Part shown: piece by piece, positions 1-7,027 of the stretch
Layout: each line of letters begins with the position of its first letter
How positions within the stretch are numbered: the first letter of the stretch is position 1
DNA from: Polaromonas sp.
Lineage (GTDB): Bacteria; Pseudomonadota; Gammaproteobacteria; Burkholderiales; Burkholderiaceae_C
NCBI RefSeq assembly: GCF_012927455.1
Contig: NZ_JABBPE010000016.1
Location: forward strand, 62,001-126,000
Length of the DNA stretch: 64,000 nt
Direction of reading: 5' to 3'
Notes under the pieces: model-generated
The model's database searches: none
Seen by the model: the letters and a program-made list of their open reading frames with translations, nothing else
What the model was told of the DNA's origin: nothing
Made by a program: the position numbers and the translations under genes

Positions 1-322
1 GCACGCCCAGCCATTTGGGGCCAGCCGTGAATAAAAAACCCGAGAAAAACAGCGGAAGAAAGCCGAAAGTCATTACCGCGCCATGGGCCAGCGAGGGCGC
101 CACGGCGTAAGGCAGCGCCACGGCGGCGCTGACCCGGTCCAACTGCACCAGCGCCCACCACGCGCCCGAACTCACCAGCACCGCCATGGCCAGAAAGAAC
201 CCCAGCCGGTGCGGCGCCAGCAGCAGGTAGCGGGCGCGCCAGCGCGGGTCAAGCAGCGCGCGCGCGGCGGCGGAAGGCTTGCCGGGGGTCACCCGCGAAG
301 GGGAGACCGGGGGAAAATTCAT
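1..322 (-). CDS. nnrS: NnrS family protein, 5' part only (runs off window start)
   Basis: About 107 N-terminal residues are visible. After a short proline-rich head, the segment RYLLLAPHRLGFF is followed by a hydrophobic helix, then PSLAHGAVMTFGFLPLFFSGF and LFTAGPKWL. This is the conserved start of NnrS, a polytopic haem- and copper-containing inner-membrane protein tied to the response to nitric oxide and nitrite in denitrifiers. The ATG overlaps the TGA of the upstream ribonucleotide reductase gene as ATGA, so the two are probably translationally coupled. The rest of the gene lies outside the window. Family assignment is from motif recognition; function here is inferred from the family and from the nearby nar genes. 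Confidence 0.8.
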   Translation of the reverse strand, partial: MNFPPVSPSRVTPGKPSAAARALLDPRWRARYLLLAPHRLGFFLAMAVLVSSGAWWALVQLDRVSAAVALPYAVAPSLAHGAVMTFGFLPLFFSGFLFTAGPKWLGV

Positions 323-2742
323 CCGCAGGTTCCCAGATGGCCGCACTGGGTGCAATAGTCGCAGCCGTCCTTGCGGATCACGGCATGGGCGCCGCATTCA
401 CTGCATTTCTTGCCGGCCATCACCGGCGGCGACAGTGCCGAGGTGGCTTGCTGCTCGACCTCGGGCGCTGCGTGGGCGGCCGGCTGGCTGGCGCGCCGCG
501 TGATGATGTTCTGCACCGCATAAGCGATCGCCGCCACCTCCGAGTCGTGCCACAGCGGCACGCGCGTGCCGTCGAGCTTTTCGTAGGTGCCGAGGCGCAC
601 CGGGCCGCGGTCCCACGCCACCTTGCGCATATCGCTAAGGGCGCGCTCCAGAAAGCCGCCGCGCGCGGCCAGCGACAGCATGCGCATGCTGGAGGTGATC
701 CACTGCTGCGACTCGCCGCTTTGGCCGACCGGCATGAAGAACTCGATGGCACGGTCTACCGTGCCCGCGCCATTGGCGGCCGGCACCGGCAGAAACGACA
801 CCAGCAGGTACAAGGTCTTGTGGCCTTCCTGCGTCCAGTATTCGACCTTTTCCGCCACCGCCGCCAGTGCGCCTTTGGGGCGGCTTTCGATCACCGTGCG
901 CATCGGATCGACGGCCGCCACGGGCGCAGCCACTTCAGGCGCCGCATGCACTTCCAGCACCGAGCCGAGAATGGCGTTGGGCCGGTAGGTGGCCAGGCCT
1001 TTCAGGCGCGCGCGCCAAGCCTGCTGGTACAGGCCCTTGAAGTCGTCATACGGGTAGTCGGCCGGCACGTTGACGGTCTTGGAGATCGCCGTGTCGACAA
1101 AGGGCTGCACCGCCTCCATCATGGCGATGTGGCTGGCCGCCGACATGTCGAGCGCCGATACAAAGTAGTCGGGCAGCTTGTCGACATCCCCGCCAAGCTC
1201 GCGGTAAAGCCGCCAGGCGTGGTCTTCCACCGCGTAATCCGTAGTGCTGCCGTCGGACTCGCGCTTCTTGCGCCGATACATCCACGAGAACGCCGGCTCG
1301 ATGCCGTTGGAGGCGTTGTCGGCAAAGGCCAGGCTGACCGTGCCGGTGGGCGCAATCGACAGCAGGTGGCTGTTGCGAATGCCTTGCGCGCGTATGGCTT
1401 TTTGCAAGGCGGGCGGCAGCCGGCTGGCAAAGGTGCCGGGGGCGAGGTAGCCGGCGGCGTCGAATTTGGCGAAAGCGCCTTTTTCCTTGGCCAGCGCCAC
1501 CGAAGCGGTGTAGGCAGCATCGCGCATGCGCACGGCAATGCGGGCGGCCATCTCGCGGCCCTCAGGGGCGTCGTAGCGCAGGCGCAGCATGGTCAGCGCA
1601 TTGCCCAGGCCGGTAAAACCCACGCCAATCCGGCGCTTGGCGCTTGATTCGGCCTGCTGCTGCGGCAGCGGCCAGAACGTCACGTCGAGCACGTTGTCGA
1701 GTGCGCGCACCTGGGTCGCGACCGACTTTTCGAAGGCCTCGAAGTCAAACGCCGGCTCGCCGTCGAAACCGAAAGGCTGGCGCACAAAACGCGTCAGGAT
1801 GATCGGGCCGAGGTCGCAGCAACCATAGGGTGGCAGCGGCTGTTCGCCGCAAGGATTGGTTGCGGCAATCGACTCGCAGTAACGCAGGTTGTTGTCCTGG
1901 TTGATGTTGTCCAGAAACAAAATGCCGGGTTCGGCAAAGTCGTAGGCGGAACGCATCACGGTGTCCCACAACTCTCGCGCGGCCACGGTCTGGTAGGCCC
2001 ACAGGCCGTCAGCGCGCTGGAACGCGCCTTGCGCAATCAGCGCTGCGCCGGGCTTGGCCTTGTGCACCAGCTCCCAGGGCTGGTCGTCGGCGAGTGCCTG
2101 CATGAAGGCGTCCGACATGCCGACGGAGACATTGAAGTTGTTCCAGCGGCCGGGGGTGCGCTTGGCGGTGATGAACTCCTGCACATCGGGATGGTCGATG
2201 CGCAGCACGCCCATCTGCGCGCCACGCCGCGCGCCGGCGCTCTCGACGGTGGAGCAGGACTGGTCAAACACGTTGATGTAACTGCACGGACCGGAGGCCA
2301 TCGACGAGGTGCCCTTGACCTCGGCGTTGCGCGGCCGAATGCGCGAAAAATCGTAACCCACGCCACCGCCGCGCCGCATCGTCTCAGCGGCCTCGCGCAG
2401 CGCTTCGTAAATGCCGGGGTAGCCGTCGGCGTCGACGCCCTGGATGCAGTCGCCGACCGGCTGCACAAAACAGTTGATCAGCGTCGCCTGGATGGCGGTG
2501 CCGGCCGCGCTCATGATGCGGCCCGCGCCAATAGCGCCGGCATGCAGGTTTTCCAGGAACAGCGCCTCGTGCCTGGCGCGATCAGCTTCCTTCTCAACCG
2601 AGGCCAGGGCGCGCGCCACGCGGCGGTAGATGTCTTCCATGCCGCTTTCGCCAGGCTTGAGGTATTTTTCTTTCAGCACGTCATGGCTGATGGGCTGGGT
2701 CGCTGTCAGGTCTTGCGGCCGGCCAAAACTATCACGTTTCAT
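319..2742 (-). CDS. nrdJ: Adenosylcobalamin-dependent (class II) ribonucleoside-diphosphate reductase
   Basis: This 807-residue cytoplasmic enzyme reduces ribonucleotides to deoxyribonucleotides using a B12-derived radical, so it does not need oxygen. The ten-stranded-barrel core shows Cys91 (start of CFVQPVGDC) and the thiyl-radical Cys298 in NPCGEQ (residues 296-301). The C-terminus carries CSECG and CDYCTQCGHLGTCG, a cysteine-rich tail typical of this subgroup and expected to bind metal or relay electrons. The ATG has a GGAG Shine-Dalgarno element about nine bases upstream. It ends in an ATGA overlap with nnrS. An FNR-like box lies far upstream, at 3114-3127. I searched the leader for a cobalamin riboswitch and saw no B12-box sequence. 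Confidence 0.93.
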   Translation of the reverse strand: MKRDSFGRPQDLTATQPISHDVLKEKYLKPGESGMEDIYRRVARALASVEKEADRARHEALFLENLHAGAIGAGRIMSAAGTAIQATLINCFVQPVGDCIQGVDADGYPGIYEALREAAETMRRGGGVGYDFSRIRPRNAEVKGTSSMASGPCSYINVFDQSCSTVESAGARRGAQMGVLRIDHPDVQEFITAKRTPGRWNNFNVSVGMSDAFMQALADDQPWELVHKAKPGAALIAQGAFQRADGLWAYQTVAARELWDTVMRSAYDFAEPGILFLDNINQDNNLRYCESIAATNPCGEQPLPPYGCCDLGPIILTRFVRQPFGFDGEPAFDFEAFEKSVATQVRALDNVLDVTFWPLPQQQAESSAKRRIGVGFTGLGNALTMLRLRYDAPEGREMAARIAVRMRDAAYTASVALAKEKGAFAKFDAAGYLAPGTFASRLPPALQKAIRAQGIRNSHLLSIAPTGTVSLAFADNASNGIEPAFSWMYRRKKRESDGSTTDYAVEDHAWRLYRELGGDVDKLPDYFVSALDMSAASHIAMMEAVQPFVDTAISKTVNVPADYPYDDFKGLYQQAWRARLKGLATYRPNAILGSVLEVHAAPEVAAPVAAVDPMRTVIESRPKGALAAVAEKVEYWTQEGHKTLYLLVSFLPVPAANGAGTVDRAIEFFMPVGQSGESQQWITSSMRMLSLAARGGFLERALSDMRKVAWDRGPVRLGTYEKLDGTRVPLWHDSEVAAIAYAVQNIITRRASQPAAHAAPEVEQQATSALSPPVMAGKKCSECGAHAVIRKDGCDYCTQCGHLGTCG

Positions 2743-2798
2743 TTAAATGGGCTCCATGGAAATCGTTGCCGGTCGAATGCCGCCCGGCAAGCATTGCA

Positions 2799-3062
2799 TC
2801 AACTCTTGTACCGGCAGCGGCCGGCACTACGAAAAAACAGGCCGTTGCGCGCGTCGCCGTCAAAAGCACAACCGAGCTGCTGGTCGATACAGAACGGGGT
2901 CATGTTGCCTGGGCTTGAGGCGAAGGTATTTGTTGAACCAAGGATTGGCACGGCGCGCGCCGGAGGACCGGCAACACTGACAAACTCCACCAAAGCTTCC
3001 GGCTCGGCTTGGGCCAGCACCTGCTTAAAGGCAGGGTCAGCATCGCTTAAGAATAACCGCAA
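2799..3062 (-). CDS. Possible small hypothetical protein in the nrdJ leader
   Basis: A minus-strand open frame lies in the 438-bp gap between the parvulin gene and nrdJ. It would encode about 87 residues from a TTG codon (RLFLSDADPAFKQVLAQ... ending RSAGRCRYKS). The frame stays open a further 100 bases upstream without an ATG. Its composition resembles protein more than random sequence, but there is no clear ribosome-binding site, no ATG and no family I recognise. It could be a small real gene, a decayed gene or chance. Nothing else gene-like is visible in this gap. Confidence 0.22.
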   Translation of the reverse strand: MRLFLSDADPAFKQVLAQAEPEALVEFVSVAGPPARAVPILGSTNTFASSPGNMTPFCIDQQLGCAFDGDARNGLFFRSAGRCRYKS

Positions 3063-3074
3063 AACCAGAGCTGA

Positions 3075-3127
3075 ATTGTACGGCCGAGGCGCCGGCGTGG
3101 CAGCAGTGATGCCTTGATCTGCCTCAA
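3075..3127 (-). promoter_or_regulatory. FNR/Anr-like box with a possible -10 element upstream of nrdJ-nnrS
   Basis: On the minus strand, 3127-3114 reads TTGAGGCAGATCAA, one mismatch from the FNR consensus TTGAT-N4-ATCAA. A TACAAT hexamer follows at 3080-3075. The box centre would be near -52 from the expected start site, about one helical turn from the class II position of -41.5, so activation geometry is uncertain. It would drive nrdJ-nnrS with a leader of about 330 bases. Binding is inferred from sequence only. Confidence 0.4.
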
Positions 3128-3180
3128 AAACAGCCTGATCGACCGACTTACCGCTGTTACCTCAGTTACCTCAGTTACCG

Positions 3181-4059
3181 CTATTGCACCAGCGGTGAAT
3201 CAGCGCTTTGAAGATCCACGCCCTCGACCAGCGCCTGACCTACCAGCAAACTCATGTATTGATGCAAGCCGCGGCCGCGCGACTGCAGCGCCAGCAGAAC
3301 GGCAATGCGCTCGCGTACTTCCTCGTAGGCGGGCAGTCGCCCGCTGCGGCGCTCCAGCACGTCGACGATGTGAAAACCGAAGCGCGTGTGAAACAGCCGA
3401 GGCTGAACGCCCGTGCCGGTCTGCGCATGCTGGAGGTGAAACAGCTCCGTCGCCAGCTCGGGCGCGCAGTCGTCCGGGCCAATCCAGCCGAGGTCACCGC
3501 CCTGCGCGCTGGTCGGGCAGTTTGATAACTCGACGGCCAGCCGCGCAAAACGTTCAGGGTGAACGCCCTTGTGCGAGAGTTCCAGCAATGCGCGCTCGGC
3601 ATGTACCGAAAGCGCCTGTACGTTGACGCCCGGTGTGACGGCAAACAGGATGTGCCGCACATGCAGCGTCTGACCCACCACAAACTGCGGCTGGTGGGCT
3701 TCGTAATAACGCCGACCCTCGTCTTCAGTGGGCTGGGGCGTGCGCACCTCAGCGTCGACCATGGCCTCGATGACCTGGCGCTCAGGCTCGCCGAGCTTGG
3801 GGGCGGTCAAGCCGGTGTGCCGTGGCAACAGCCCTTGCAGTACCGCCTGCTGGCGCAGCAGTTCGGCGTATGCCAGCTCACGCAGTGTGGCCGTATCCGG
3901 GCATTGCCCGGGCCCATGCAGGGCAATGCCATTGATGCTGGCGCTTGGCAGCTCACGCGGCGTGGCCGTAGCGGCGCATTGGCAGGCACTGGTGCCGCAG
4001 CCCTGGAACGCGGTTACAGCCGCGGTAGTTGGGACGTTCATGGAATTGGCCTTGTTCAT
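3181..4059 (-). CDS. Parvulin-type peptidyl-prolyl isomerase of the nar operon (NifM/PpiC-like)
   Basis: A protein of about 292 residues. The second half holds a PpiC rotamase domain (LHVRHILFAVTPG, then CPTSAQGGDLGWIGPDDCAPELATELFHL and TRFGFHIVDVLERRSG), preceded by a helical SurA/NifM-like region. The N-terminus has an unusual cysteine cluster, CGTSACQC, and no signal peptide, so a cytoplasmic role is likely. The gene starts eight bases after the narI stop; I prefer the ATG at 4059, with another at 4041. Parvulins of this kind are known at the end of narK1K2GHJI operons in Pseudomonas, where a role in maturing nitrate reductase is suspected. That role is inference here. Confidence 0.82.
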   Translation of the reverse strand: MNKANSMNVPTTAAVTAFQGCGTSACQCAATATPRELPSASINGIALHGPGQCPDTATLRELAYAELLRQQAVLQGLLPRHTGLTAPKLGEPERQVIEAMVDAEVRTPQPTEDEGRRYYEAHQPQFVVGQTLHVRHILFAVTPGVNVQALSVHAERALLELSHKGVHPERFARLAVELSNCPTSAQGGDLGWIGPDDCAPELATELFHLQHAQTGTGVQPRLFHTRFGFHIVDVLERRSGRLPAYEEVRERIAVLLALQSRGRGLHQYMSLLVGQALVEGVDLQSADSPLVQ

Positions 4060-4067
4060 GGGGAGTT

Positions 4068-4787
4068 TTAACGCGCGCCGGACGACTTGGCCCCGGGCAC
4101 GCCGAGGCGCCGGCTGCGCACCACCTGGTAGGGGCGAAACAGGTAGCCGACCGAGGCAAAACCGCTCCACACGTGGACCAGTCGACTGAACGGAAACAGC
4201 AGGAAGATCGTCATGCCGAACACAATGTGAAACAAGTAGGGCCAGGGCAGACCGGCCAGCGCAGCTGCATCAACCGCGCGCAAAGTCAGGATGCGCTGTG
4301 CCCAGTCGGCCAGGATCAGCATCACGCTGCCGTCCGAGTGCGCCCAGGAGAACGGCAAGGTGATCAGCCCGACCACCAGCTGCACCCAGAGGATCAGCAA
4401 AATCGCCAGGTCGGTCTTGTGGCTGGTATAGCGGATGCGCTCGTCAAACATGCGGCGGTAGATCAGCATCGACAAGCCGATGAAACACAGCACGCCGAAA
4501 GCACCGCCCGAGTAGATGGCCATCTTTTGCTTGACCGATGCTTCCAGAAAGTGGGCGTAAAACGCGTGCGGTGCCAGCAAGCCGACCAGATGGCCGAAGA
4601 ACAGAAACAGGATGCCGACGTGAAACAGGTTGCTGCCCCATCGCAGCAGGCCGCTGCGCAGCAGTTGTGAGGAATCGCTCTTCCAGGTGTATTGGTCGCG
4701 GTCGAAGCGGATCAGGCTGCCAAGCAGAAACACCGTCAAGCAGATGTAGGGATAGACGCCAAAAAGAAAACCTTGCAGCGTGGTCAT
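4068..4787 (-). CDS. narI: Respiratory nitrate reductase gamma subunit (diheme cytochrome b)
   Basis: This 239-residue inner-membrane subunit oxidises quinol and passes electrons through two b haems to NarH. Five hydrophobic segments are visible. The four haem-ligand histidines fall at His56, His66, His187 and His205, the same numbers as in Escherichia coli NarI, and the context LFHVGILFLFFGH is conserved. The gene overlaps the narJ stop by four bases and is followed after eight bases by the parvulin gene. Its length matches the family. Expression should follow the narK1 promoter upstream of the whole nar run. Confidence 0.96.
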   Translation of the reverse strand: MTTLQGFLFGVYPYICLTVFLLGSLIRFDRDQYTWKSDSSQLLRSGLLRWGSNLFHVGILFLFFGHLVGLLAPHAFYAHFLEASVKQKMAIYSGGAFGVLCFIGLSMLIYRRMFDERIRYTSHKTDLAILLILWVQLVVGLITLPFSWAHSDGSVMLILADWAQRILTLRAVDAAALAGLPWPYLFHIVFGMTIFLLFPFSRLVHVWSGFASVGYLFRPYQVVRSRRLGVPGAKSSGAR

Positions 4788-5491
4788 GCTTGTGCTCCTT
4801 GGGCGGGTCGTGGTCCACGTGCGGCGTTAGGCACGATATGAATAGGTTGCGGCTGACCGGGTTTGGCCTGGCCTTTGGACGAGCAGCCATCGAACACGAC
4901 GGGCTCTTCCCACACAGCGTCTATCGGCTCTTCAGCGGCGACTTCAACCGGCTGGGCCTTTTCTCCGGCGAGCTCCAGCAAGGCGCCCAGCACGCAGGCG
5001 TACGCGCTGCCGCGCTGCTGCAATGCCGAGAAGATGGCATTGAAAATATGCGCCATTTCAGCCAGAAATTCGCGCGCCTCGCGCGGCGGCTGGGTCGAGG
5101 TGAATTCAAGCACTACCGGCAGAAAGTCAGGCATTTCGCCTTCGGCCAGGAACATGCCTGCTTTTTCGTAAGTCTGCGCCAGGTCGATCATGGCCGGCCC
5201 GCGCTCGCGCGAGTCGCCGTGCACATGTTCAAACAGATGCAGCGACGTGGAACGTCCGCGGTCGAAGAGCTCGACATAGGCGGCTTCCACGTCCAGCGGC
5301 GCGGCACGCGCCAGCGACGCCATCAAGGCGTCAAGCTCGGCCAGCCGCTGCGGCGGCAAGGCGCGCTCTTGGTGCAGCGCGTCGCACAGTTCCGCAAGGT
5401 GGCCGCGCAGTTCGGCATCGGGGTAACCGAGCAGCCGCGCCAAAACGCGCAGGCTTTTCGATGCCACCGGGGAATGGGTAAAAAGTGCCAT
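4784..5491 (-). CDS. narJ: Nitrate reductase assembly chaperone
   Basis: A 235-residue cytoplasmic chaperone of the TorD/NarJ all-helical family, needed for insertion of the molybdenum cofactor into NarG and for membrane docking of NarGH. The signature LFDRGRSTSLHLFEHVHGDSR is present at about residues 75-95, followed by the usual DFLPVVLEF segment. The C-terminal 40 residues are proline-rich and poorly conserved, as in other NarJ proteins. The gene starts three bases after the narH stop and overlaps narI by four bases, consistent with coordinated translation. Confidence 0.95.
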   Translation of the reverse strand: MALFTHSPVASKSLRVLARLLGYPDAELRGHLAELCDALHQERALPPQRLAELDALMASLARAAPLDVEAAYVELFDRGRSTSLHLFEHVHGDSRERGPAMIDLAQTYEKAGMFLAEGEMPDFLPVVLEFTSTQPPREAREFLAEMAHIFNAIFSALQQRGSAYACVLGALLELAGEKAQPVEVAAEEPIDAVWEEPVVFDGCSSKGQAKPGQPQPIHIVPNAARGPRPAQGAQA

Positions 5492-5494
5492 GAT

Positions 5495-7027
5495 TCAGAC
5501 CTCCACCTTGATGGGAATAGTGCGTTTGCGGTTGCCACCGAACAGGCTGACGTCGCTGGCGCCGTCGGAGCAGCCGTTGCCAAATGAGAAGCCGCAACCG
5601 CCGCGCATGTCGAATGCGTTCTCGGCGTATTCGCGGTGGCTGCTCGGAATTACGAAGCGGTCTTCGTAATTGGCAATGGCCATGACGTGGTACATCTCCT
5701 CGACCTCGGCCACTGTCAAACCAGCTTGCGCCAGCACGGCCAGGTTCTGCTCTTTGTCCACATGCTTGCTGCGCTGATAGGAGCGCATCGCCAGCATGCG
5801 CTGCAACGAGCGAATCACCGGCGCGGTGTCGCCTGCCGTCAGCAGATTGGCCAGGTACTGCACCGGAATGCGCATTTGCGCGATGTCGGGCAACTCGCCG
5901 TTGATGCCGACCTGCCCGGCGTTGGCCGCCGAGGTGATGGGCGAGAGCGGTGGCACATACCAAACCATGGGCAGCGTGCGGTACTCTGGGTGCAACGGCA
6001 GCGCGACCTTCCAATCGATAGCCATCTTGTAGACCGGGCTCTTGCGCGCCCCGTCAAGCCAGGCCTCAGGAATGCCGTCCAGGCGCGCTTGCGCAATCAC
6101 GGCCGGATCATGCGGGTTCAGGAAAATGTCGAGCTGCGCCTGGTACAAATCCTTCTCGTCAGCAACGCTGGCGGCTTCCTGAATGCGGTCGGCGTCATAC
6201 AGCACCACGCCTAGGTAGCGAATGCGTCCCACACAGGTTTCGCTGCACACCGTCGGCTGGCCGGCCTCGATGCGCGGGTAGCAGAAGGTACATTTTTCGG
6301 CCTTGCCGCTTTTCCAGTTGTAATAGATCTTCTTGTACGGGCAACCCGACACGCACATACGCCAGCCGCGGCATTTGTCTTGGTCGATCAGCACGATGCC
6401 GTCTTCCTCGCGCTTGTAGATGGAGCCCGAAGGGCACGATGCCACACAGGTTGGATTCAGGCAGTGCTCGCACAGGCGCGGCAAGTACATCATGAAAGTG
6501 TTTTCAAACTGGCCGACCATGTCCAGCTGGGCCTGCTCGAAGTTCGCCAGGTTGGCATCCTTGCTGCGCTTGGAGAACTCGCCGCCCAGAATTTCCTCCC
6601 AGTTCGGACCCCACTCAATTTTCTCCATGCGCTTGCCGGTGATCAAGCTGCGCGGCCGTGCCGTCGGTGTCGCCTTCATCTCGGGCGCCGACTGCAAATG
6701 GTCATAGTCGAAGGTAAAGGGTTCGTAGTAGTCGTCGATCTGCGGCATGTTCGGATTGGCGAAAAGACGCATCAAGAGCTTCCACTTGCCGCCTTGGCGC
6801 GGTTCGATCGAACCGTCGGCCTTGCGATGCCAGCCGCCATTCCACCTGTCCTGGTTTTCCCATTCCTTGGGGTAGCCAATGCCGGGCTTGGTTTCGACGT
6901 TGTTGAACCAGGCGTATTCCATGCCCGGCCGGCTGGTCCAGACGTTCTTGCAGGTTACCGAGCAGGTGTGGCAACCAATGCACTTGTCCAGATTGAGCAC
7001 CATGCCGATTTGTGCGCGTACCTTCAT
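5495..7027 (-). CDS. narH: Respiratory nitrate reductase beta subunit (iron-sulfur protein)
   Basis: This 510-residue subunit carries electrons from NarI to NarG through four iron-sulfur clusters. The cysteine sets are visible: C16-C19-C22-C26; C186-C189-C194-C198; C219-(Trp222)-C225-C229; and C246-C249-C261-C265. The tryptophan replacing a cysteine in CRGWRMC is the NarH hallmark that makes one cluster 3Fe-4S. The protein has no export signal, as expected for a cytoplasm-facing subunit. The start codon overlaps the narG stop by four bases. Confidence 0.97.
   Translation of the reverse strand: MKVRAQIGMVLNLDKCIGCHTCSVTCKNVWTSRPGMEYAWFNNVETKPGIGYPKEWENQDRWNGGWHRKADGSIEPRQGGKWKLLMRLFANPNMPQIDDYYEPFTFDYDHLQSAPEMKATPTARPRSLITGKRMEKIEWGPNWEEILGGEFSKRSKDANLANFEQAQLDMVGQFENTFMMYLPRLCEHCLNPTCVASCPSGSIYKREEDGIVLIDQDKCRGWRMCVSGCPYKKIYYNWKSGKAEKCTFCYPRIEAGQPTVCSETCVGRIRYLGVVLYDADRIQEAASVADEKDLYQAQLDIFLNPHDPAVIAQARLDGIPEAWLDGARKSPVYKMAIDWKVALPLHPEYRTLPMVWYVPPLSPITSAANAGQVGINGELPDIAQMRIPVQYLANLLTAGDTAPVIRSLQRMLAMRSYQRSKHVDKEQNLAVLAQAGLTVAEVEEMYHVMAIANYEDRFVIPSSHREYAENAFDMRGGCGFSFGNGCSDGASDVSLFGGNRKRTIPIKVEV

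Noticed and set aside
337..1647. 436-codon open frame antisense to nrdJ
   Set aside because: Shadow frame, Arg/His/Gly-rich and without recognisable domains; nrdJ is certain.
2743..3180. Cobalamin riboswitch upstream of the B12-dependent reductase
   Set aside because: I looked for the conserved B12-box and the usual paired elements on the minus strand and did not see them.
3161..3181. Tandem ACCTCAGTT units as a regulatory repeat
   Set aside because: Only two short units (CCTCAGTTA repeated once) occur; too little to call a functional repeat.
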